NCBI RefSeq assembly: GCF_020536995.1
Contig: NC_068358.1
Coordinates: 52,707,517-52,771,516 of the forward strand
Source of the DNA: Dreissena polymorpha
Taxonomy: Eukaryota; Mollusca; Bivalvia; Myida; Dreissenidae
Length of the DNA: 64,000 nucleotides
Direction of reading: 5' to 3'
The notes under the pieces are model-generated. The model searched no databases. It saw only the letters and a program-made list of their open reading frames with translations, and was not told the origin of the DNA. The translations under genes and the position numbers were made by a program. Positions 61,501 through 64,000 of this stretch are shown piece by piece. Each line of letters starts with the position of its first letter. The first letter of the stretch is position 1.

Positions 61501-61603
61501 GTCAGCGTCAGTAATTCCAGGTGGAGATTACCACATCATTGCTGACATAACGATGAATGGGGCCCAGGCCACGTGCATCGATATGTACATATCTGTGGCC
61601 TAA
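34553..61603 (+). CDS. Ganglioside GM2 activator-like protein, copy 4
   Basis: Exons 34553-34672, 55085-55267, 58343-58516 and 61466-61603, all phase 0, give 204 aa. Exon 1: signal peptide MTPTFLILVLCFATTQG then KHVHEFE, the word shared with copies 1 and 2. Exon 2 starts NSTK (a possible N-glycosylation site) and has GFSWKDCG and LSPDPLAFPGPVNV. Exon 3 has YIEIPCVDNVGSC, DLC and CPDSLKKIGIDCSCPIAA. Exon 4 has GDYHIIADIT and ATCIDMYISVA. Eight core cysteines match the four disulfides of human GM2A, so this is the most canonical copy. Exon 1 is joined to exon 2 by family resemblance, matching phase and lengths identical to copy 2 (exons 2 and 4), across a 20.4-kb intron full of transposons. For exon 3 an acceptor six bases downstream (58349) is possible, but 58343 matches the paralogs. 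The frame at 55072-55284 is a shadow. Confidence 0.75.
34925..36854 (+). mobile_element. LINE, 5' truncated (jockey/Rex-like), left part
   Basis: Coding remnants start near 34925 with the region before the reverse transcriptase (SADELWNQFKALIQAG, KRLLPWVTQDIKRLIRKRDF). The endonuclease domain is missing. The sequence ends abruptly at a TTAA where a 9.1-kb transposon is inserted, and the LINE resumes at 45959. Interruptions between about 35370 and 35660 break the frame ahead of the 409-codon reverse transcriptase ORF. Confidence 0.85.
35659..36888 (+). pseudogene. LINE reverse transcriptase (partial)
   Basis: A 409-codon frame with ordered reverse transcriptase motifs: NYRPISLTCVLCKLLEHIIA, QHGFRERRSCETQL, LILLDFSKAFDKINH, GVSQGSVLGPLLFLLYINDL, the catalytic LFADDTAIY and FNPGKCQVLHV, then the typical C-terminal YLGVDICHDLSWNTHI and RPQLEYASPVW. 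Up to HTGYDYFK (about 36856) it is LINE; the last residues (DVRSFPLYGN) belong to the inserted element. The natural C-terminus, YSFFPQTTVLWNRLLQPVAM and so on, lies at 45963-46074. The active-site residues are intact, but the ORF is truncated at both ends, so the protein is not functional here. Confidence 0.9.
37094..39198. mobile_element. 2.1-kb non-coding element with iterated-array termini
   Basis: Both ends consist of short G/C-rich words, gtttcgcccccaagacg and tggtcgtttcgcacc on the left and their reverse complements on the right (about 37105-37165 and 39098-39165), continuing into gttgagtagtttaatt inverted on the right. An ATCGATGAAACG direct repeat flanks the element (37082-37093 and 39199-39210) and looks like a 12-bp target duplication. 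The 2.1-kb interior is very A+T-rich with no credible gene. A 55-bp internal repeat (37188-37250 and 37268-37325) is present. The superfamily is not assigned; long targets of 9-11 bp are typical of Mutator-type elements. Confidence 0.75.
39325..41262 (+). pseudogene. Mutator/Kolobok-like transposase remnant without catalytic core
   Basis: 39325-39537 reads MSNLDIIRNTKRNLKGIENN to DNSDASWI and stops; the next frame resumes with YKIGRRVVELDTLTESLL, CSACQVPMNL, then ATGRKHGRVYDMITKLAFG up to a donor at 39763 (gtaaga), so there is at least one frameshift near 39533. After an intron carrying an hAT MITE, 41145-41262 reads VNQKLGVSPGTFTSKLALL, then HKKRKAIAVTRAAKQ-stop, matching the C-terminal tail of this transposase type. 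The whole DDE core expected between these parts is absent. In related animal elements, as I recall, this transposase is followed by the exonuclease domain found downstream here. Confidence 0.65.
39794..40635. mobile_element. hAT-type MITE
   Basis: Ends TAGGGCTGCAACAATAT and, inverted, TAGTGCTGCAACAATAC. An exact 8-bp target duplication ATTGGTGC lies at 39786-39793 and 40636-40643. Sub-terminal tatattgcgatatattgcaa repeats occur near both ends. The element is 842 bp with no transposase and is inserted in an intron of the transposase remnant. Confidence 0.9.
41335..41530. repeat. Short tandem-repeat-cassette fragment
   Basis: tatgcccccaattggcgaca, gtccgttggtcggtcagtcc, the phrase ttttcatccgatcttcacca shared with 56398, and a ttggggcatccgtgtcg...tttcttgttgtag end mark a small member of the bivalve cassette class. 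Confidence 0.55.
41735..43437 (+). pseudogene. DEDDh 3'-5' exonuclease domain of the TTAA element
   Basis: Exon 41735-41908 encodes a proline-rich linker and KEFVFFDLETRGL. After an intron with a cassette insertion, exon 42906-43192 encodes EHTSHIIQIAAVHSTGQFST to SVGHNIESFDCKVLLRAIHTC. After a short break the frame resumes near 43237 with LKMLKEILPNMKSYKREHLV and AHGAIQDILALQKL. The DxE (FDLET), D (HNIESFDC) and HxAxxD (AHGAIQD) residues of DnaQ/DEDDh exonucleases are all present. A TGA at about 43193 and a frameshift near 43235 interrupt it. Sequence resembling the usual C-terminal tail (about 43460-43690: ISQGVARKVAGSGFQLKHLS, LRSPLSEVTNGQIRVTKSEK) lies in another frame. It probably degraded or trimmed DNA for the transposon; that role is inference. 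Confidence 0.7.
42419..42757. repeat. Tandem-repeat-cassette fragment
   Basis: Begins tatgcccccc ttggaagaga-like sequence and ends tggtggggggcaatg; the interior repeats tttccgatcaataa(t/c) and caactttttcactg/caactgaaaattctc about 145 bp apart. It is a small two-unit member nested in the exonuclease intron. Confidence 0.55.
43915..45113. mobile_element. Tandem-repeat cassette with 176-bp units
   Basis: Starts with a hairpin CACTGGCCAAAGGCCAGTG (about 43920-43938) and a cgtcgtgcgtgcgtgcctg run. Five to six copies of a 176-bp unit follow (ttcaaattatgcccctgggg at 44067, 44243, 44420, 44595). It ends with the characteristic agtggagcgatacagggcca and tcatggcctcttg. The architecture matches pearl-like elements. 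Confidence 0.8.
45114..45958. other. Right arm of the TTAA element, no gene
   Basis: A+T-rich sequence up to the inverted end at 45958. The frame 45784-46074 joins element sequence to LINE coding sequence and is not one gene. Confidence 0.6.
45959..46300 (+). mobile_element. LINE, right part with C-terminal coding end and 3' UTR
   Basis: 45963-46074 continues the reverse transcriptase protein: YSFFPQTTVLWNRLLQPVAM, LPDPESFKQAVAQLSH-stop, typical of jockey-like C-termini. About 220 nt of 3' UTR follow (to around cgcgagaggcgtgaggcagt and the A+T-rich stretch after it). The exact 3' end is unclear. Confidence 0.75.
46301..46930. other. Intronic stretch of copy 4, no gene seen
   Basis: A+T-rich, with short frames lacking family signatures. 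Confidence 0.5.
46935..47407. mobile_element. Tandem-repeat cassette, 165-bp units, 5' part
   Basis: Starts tagctcaattgagcacagtg with the palindrome GAGCACAGTGTGCTC and has units of 165 bp (ggccaccagggggtg at about 47137 and 47302, each followed by gcatttttcc). It breaks off at the foldback element at 47408. The same family supplies the array at 53500-54550, which has the other end. Confidence 0.75.
47408..48034. mobile_element. 620-bp foldback element with long inverted arms
   Basis: Left arm from AGAGAGGGTAATCATGTGAC, through aaacaagatggc, ccctttattact, actttactcgctg and aaattgaccagtcgcc. The right arm repeats these inverted: ggcgactggtcaattt, cagcgagtaaagt, aataaggggt, gccatcttgttt, gtcaggtgattaccccctct. 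The arms are about 200 bp with an indel of about 50-60 bp in the left arm. No coding region. It sits inside the 46935 cassette. Confidence 0.8.
48035..48869. other. Intronic stretch of copy 4, no gene seen
   Basis: A+T-rich. Apart from the hairpin at 48061, nothing was recognised. Confidence 0.45.
48061..48088. other. Perfect 11-bp-stem hairpin
   Basis: tagacgtaagc-tacccc-gcttacgtcta: a perfect 11-bp stem with a 6-nt loop just outside the foldback element. No poly-T follows, so it is not a simple terminator. It may be a MITE end. Confidence 0.6.
48870..49113. repeat. Two-unit tandem duplication, 122-bp period
   Basis: ttcttctgatttcgacagcc starts at 48870 and again at 48992; the two units differ at only a few positions, indicating a young duplication. 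Confidence 0.9.
49114..50740. other. Intronic stretch with short acidic frames
   Basis: At 49684 a 40-codon frame starts MSNYSKSDFFHWDDDGLDLD; the next frame contains LLGDYTYSSDDSEN. Acidic starts of this kind occur in some transposases, but no core follows. The frame 49958-50182 is not recognised. Confidence 0.25.
50748..50870. repeat. Iterated aactcgcccca array
   Basis: Six degenerate units of (a/g)acaactcgcccca or caagtcgccccgaaa within 120 bp. Organisation resembles the terminal arrays of 37094-39198, with different wording. No inverted partner was found within the window. Confidence 0.6.
51298..51497. mobile_element. Complete MITE (aggctaatcaggg family)
   Basis: Ends gagccgcgttttgagaaaac and, inverted, gagtcgcgttctgagaaaac. 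The core has cctgtacagtccgcacaggc and a second, diverged half. This is the best-preserved copy of the family in the window. Confidence 0.75.
51498..53084. other. Intronic stretch, no gene recognised
   Basis: A+T-rich DNA lying downstream, on the minus strand, of the orphan zinc-finger exon. I looked there for continuing transposase exons and saw none. Confidence 0.5.
53085..53193 (-). pseudogene. Orphan N-terminal zinc-finger exon (transposon-type PHD-like)
   Basis: The minus strand reads MAEVAKCINCGKTVGQRQRA, then VSCDACERWQHIGCDT, and ends at a consensus donor (gtaagt). The spacing C-x2-C, C-x2-C, H-x2-C is that of a PHD/treble-clef finger. I recall similar first exons in bivalve MULE-type transposase genes. 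A TATATAAAG on the minus strand at 53386-53395 could be its TATA box. No further exon was found below 53085, so the gene is probably truncated by deletion. It lies antisense in intron 1 of copy 4. Confidence 0.5.
53415..53480. repeat. Perfect 13-bp-stem hairpin with a repeated arm
   Basis: ATATGAGGTCGAT-GTAA-ATCGACCTCATAT (53415-53444), followed at 53453-53479 by another cgatgtaaatcgacctcata ttta copy. It sits upstream of the TATA-like element of the orphan exon. Confidence 0.75.
53490..54553. mobile_element. Tandem-repeat cassette, about 165-175-bp units, 3' part
   Basis: Six diverged units built on ggccaccagggggc, gcatttttccttatatggct, gtaaaaccttgttaacactc and acttggtcagaa(a/c)at (starts near 53535, 53701, 53877, 54050, 54207, 54370). 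It ends gtgagcaactgtgggcctct and ggccctcttgttc. Same family as 46935-47407. Confidence 0.8.
54554..55084. other. End of intron 1 of copy 4
   Basis: A+T-rich, running into a polypyrimidine-containing acceptor region before 55085. Confidence 0.5.
55270..56330. other. Intron 2 of copy 4, diverged repeat sequence
   Basis: Words such as ggtattcaattaaaacttcg and caattgaaactccacacatg recur at about 200-bp steps (55440, 55610, 56115, 56275), indicating an old tandem-repeat cassette too diverged to bound. No coding content. Confidence 0.5.
56331..57190. mobile_element. Tandem-repeat cassette with 162-bp units
   Basis: Starts at the hairpin CCCCCATTACCATTGGTGATGGGGG (56336-56362), followed by gtcggtgtgtttgtcccgaa. 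About four units of 162 bp (ggccataaatgatcttgtcc at 56677, 56838, 57000) follow. It ends near cgccataaatttccttctct. Confidence 0.75.
57191..58342. other. Remainder of intron 2 of copy 4
   Basis: Diverged cassette-like sequence to about 57800, then A+T-rich. The frames 57834-58386 lack family signatures, and the last overlaps exon 3 in another frame. Confidence 0.45.
58560..58765. mobile_element. Diverged MITE (aggctaatcaggg family)
   Basis: gtgtcatcccagattaacct, ctagactgggctttcattga and a degenerate right end aagcccaatctttagagc mark this copy in intron 3 of copy 4. Confidence 0.6.
58766..59910. other. Intron 3 of copy 4, no gene seen
   Basis: The frame 59170-59490 is not recognised and has no splice or domain support. 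Confidence 0.45.
59912..60215. mobile_element. Single-unit tandem-repeat cassette
   Basis: tatgcctccgaaggagggca start hairpin, a ccgtccgtccttccgtcaca run (partly duplicated), one gatatttggcatgcatgtgt/ggtcaaggtcatcc unit and the end gggggcattgtgtttctgac. It is a short sister of 61911-62630. Confidence 0.75.
60216..61234. other. Intron 3 of copy 4, no gene seen
   Basis: The frame 60823-61029 has no recognised domain; A+T-rich background. Confidence 0.45.
61235..61395. mobile_element. MITE (aggctaatcaggg family), inverted ends
   Basis: Left ctgggaaaatggggtttaat and right attaaaccctattttcccat are inverted ends enclosing the cctgtgcagtacacaaaacg / cctgattagcctgtcagact core. Confidence 0.7.
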
Positions 61604-61644
61604 GAGTCCAGCCACGGAATGATAGATGGCACATGGTTATGTTG

Positions 61645-61860
61645 CTTTAATTGAGTCGTGTTCGGGGAAAACTGGGCTTAGTGCGTGCGCATTAAGTATT
61701 GTCCCAGATAAGCCTTTGCAGGTTAATCAGGGACAACTCTTTCCGCCTACTCTAGACTCTTTCCGCCTACTCTAGATTTTCGTTTAGAAAAATTATGTAA
61801 AGGGTAATCTGGGACAATAATTTAGGCACTTTCATTAACCCCATTTTCCCAAAATGTTAC
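61645..61860. mobile_element. MITE (aggctaatcaggg family) after the copy 4 stop
   Basis: gagtcgtgttcggggaaaac at the left and aaccccattttcccaaaatg at the right, with an internal 20-bp tandem repeat (actctttccgcctactctag twice). It begins about 40 nt after the stop codon, so it may lie in the 3' UTR of copy 4. Confidence 0.7.
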
Positions 61861-61910
61861 TCAATTGTTTTAAGATTTGAATTATATTTGGATATGCTAT
61901 TCACTTTTTT

Positions 61911-62630
61911 TATGTCCCCCACTATAGTAGTGGGGGACATATTGTTTTTGCCCTGTCTGTTGGTCTGTCTGTCTGTCTGTTTGCGCCAACTTTAACATTT
62001 TGCAATAACTTTTGCTATATTGAAGATAGCAACTTCATATTTGGCATGCATGTGTATCTCATGAAGCTGCACATTTTGAGTGGTGAAAGGTCAAGGTCAA
62101 GGCATCCTTCAAGGTCAGAGGTCAAATATATGTGGCCAAAATCGCTCATTTTATGAATACTTTTGCAATATTGAAGATAGCAACTTGATATTTGGCATGC
62201 ATGTGTATCTCATGGAGCTGCACATTTTGAGTGGTGAAAGGTCAAGGTCATCCTTCAAGGTCAGAGGTCAATTATATGTGGCCAAAATCGCTCATTTTAT
62301 GAATACTTTTGCAATATTGAAGATAGCAACTTGATATTTGGCATGCATGTGCATCTCATGGAGCTGCTCATTTTGAGTGGTGAAAGGTCAAGGTCATCCT
62401 TCAAGGTCAGAGGTCAAATATATGTGGCCCAAATCGCTTATTTTATGAATACTTTTGCAATATTGAAGATAGCAACTTGATATTTGGCATGCATGTGTAT
62501 CTCATGGAGCTGCACATTTTGAGTGGTGAAAGGTCAAGGTCAAGGTCATCCTTCACAAGGTCAAGGTCATCCTACAATGTCAAACATCATATAGGGGGAC
62601 ATTGTGTTTCACAAACGCATCTTGTTTTCT
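61911..62630. mobile_element. Tandem-repeat cassette with 146-bp units
   Basis: Starts with the hairpin TGTCCCCCACTATAGTAGTGGGGGACA (61914-61940), followed by a gtctgtctgtctgtctgt run and four units (gcaatattgaagatagcaac at 62165, 62311, 62457; the first unit near 62014). Each unit carries atttggcatgcatgtgtatc and ggtcaaggtcatcc. It ends gggggacattgtgtttcaca and aacgcatcttgttt. A clear, little-diverged example of this element class. Confidence 0.85.
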
Positions 62631-64000
62631 TTGAATATGCTTACAAAAATCAAGGCTTATCATGTATGTATTTCTTTGTTATAAGCAGGATATTATGAAC
62701 ACGAATTGCTTGGACTACATGTATTTTGGCAGTTTTTAAATTAAGTTCACAATGAATTAATTGATTAAATTGATATTGTTTTTAGAAATTATTCATTTAA
62801 GTAACTTTTATTAAAATAACAGGTACTGGTAGACATACCAGCTGGTTGTGCTCAAGGTTGATGTGTTCTGTTTTTATCTACAGTATACTACAGAATTCTG
62901 ACCTTTTTTTCAGGGAAGTTTTGAAAACAGTATTGATTTTTTACTGTTAATGTTATTGTTTTTCGCAAAAAATATTATATCGTGAAGTAATCATTATATG
63001 ACTCCTCATATCTTCCCTTGGGTGGAAATCAAGACCTCTCAATCAAAAGATTATTGCCTTACATTTTAGCAAACACCAAAAAACACTGTAAATTGTTTAA
63101 GCACTTCTGTTACAATCTAGTTGATGTATTCCTCAACAAAGGATCACTCATTTACAAAACTGTAGTTTTAAGTTTTAATTATATGTATAGTATTTGTTCT
63201 GTTTCCACAGTATGTCACTCATTTGACGATATGTGAACATGTCAGTTGTAAATTGGAATAATATGAAGCAGTCAGTTTTGTTATTGTAAACACATTCCAG
63301 AATGAATGTCTGTGTAGACATAGAGCATATTGTCTGTTGTATTCTGCAACAGTCCATTTATTACATTACTTCTTGATTTGTCAGGACTGCATATTTTTTA
63401 ACAACACATAGGAGCAGCATCATGCGAAAATGGTTGTTATTCCATATGCGGCAAACACAGCTGCAAACAGTTTGTAAATTTACGCAGTCTGGTCTGAAGC
63501 TAAGCTGTCAGTTATTCCGACCATGAAACATTGTTTGTGTTACTTTTAAGGGGATTGAGAAGTTTCTGACCAGAATGTGCATTTTACCCATTTTCACAAT
63601 GACTCGGCTCATACTAGATCTGTGCAATCTATATCACTGTAATTTTTCTTTGTTTTTTCTTAGAGGATTGTGTCATCGTTATTTCTAGTAGAGTACTTAT
63701 GATCTATTTATTGACTTACATAATCATAAGAGATCTATTTATTGACTTACATAATCATAAGAGAACAATCACTTTGATCTTCAGGTAAGTACTCAAGCAA
63801 AAATTGCATCAAATAGATTACACATATTTTCAACAGCCTTTAGTTATCATTAAATTGCTTTTATTAATTGTTCAAAGTTTACTTACCATCCACATTAGAA
63901 TATGATACCAAAGAAAGAACGGGACATTAACAGGAGAATATCAAAAGAGCCTACTGCTTATTATATTATTGAATAATGTATCATGTATGTGAGTGCATCT
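62631..64000. other. Downstream region, no gene seen
   Basis: A+T-rich. A 36-bp direct duplication (gatctatttattgacttaca, 63700-63765) is the only structure noticed. The frames 63018-63236 and 63175-63357 are not supported. Confidence 0.5.

Overview
The window looks like nuclear DNA of a bivalve mollusc, most likely a heterodont such as Dreissena (inferred from remembered repeat families, not from a search). It is A+T-rich and intron-rich, crowded with short DNA-transposon derivatives and with tandem-repeat cassettes of the kind described in bivalves as 'pearl'-like elements. There are no bacterial or viral operons.

The host content I can support is one family: four ganglioside GM2-activator-like (GM2A-like) lipid-binding protein loci, all with four coding exons and phase-0 introns. 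Copy 1 (+, about 248-3636) and copy 2 (+, 12163-15206) lie in a tandem segmental duplication (1-8375 against 11922-17165). Copy 2 looks whole (214 aa). Copy 1 has lost its start codon, TATA box, intron-1 acceptor and probable poly(A) signal, although its exons stay open. Copy 3 (-, 29178 down to 19859, 188 aa) and copy 4 (+, 34553-61603, 204 aa, with a 20.4-kb first intron) are divergently transcribed from promoters 5.4 kb apart. The four copies have lost different disulfide pairs.

The rest is mobile DNA. A nearly 3-kb pogo-like transposon with an intact 590-aa transposase sits in copy 1's flank, and copy 2's flank keeps the empty site. A 1-kb non-autonomous pogo-like element lies at 17500-18496. 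Copy 4's first intron holds a nest: a 5'-truncated LINE is split by a 9.1-kb element with TTAA target duplications and perfect 16-bp inverted ends. That element carries remnants of a Mutator/Kolobok-type transposase and a DEDDh exonuclease. It is itself invaded by a 2.1-kb element with repeat-array termini, an 842-bp hAT MITE and several tandem-repeat cassettes. Further on are a 620-bp foldback element, an orphan zinc-finger exon (53085-53193, minus) and more cassettes.

Layout: 1-8.4 kb duplication copy A with pogo insertion; 8.4-9.5 kb tandem-repeat cassette; 9.5-11.9 kb no gene; 11.9-17.2 kb duplication copy B; 17.5-18.5 kb pogo-like MITE; 19.9-29.2 kb copy 3 (a 31-bp minisatellite and a local duplication in its 7.1-kb intron); 29.2-34.5 kb divergent intergenic with MITEs and a SINE; 34.5-61.6 kb copy 4; 61.6-64 kb repeats. 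Exon calls rest on hand translation and splice-site reading; family names are from memory, with no database search.
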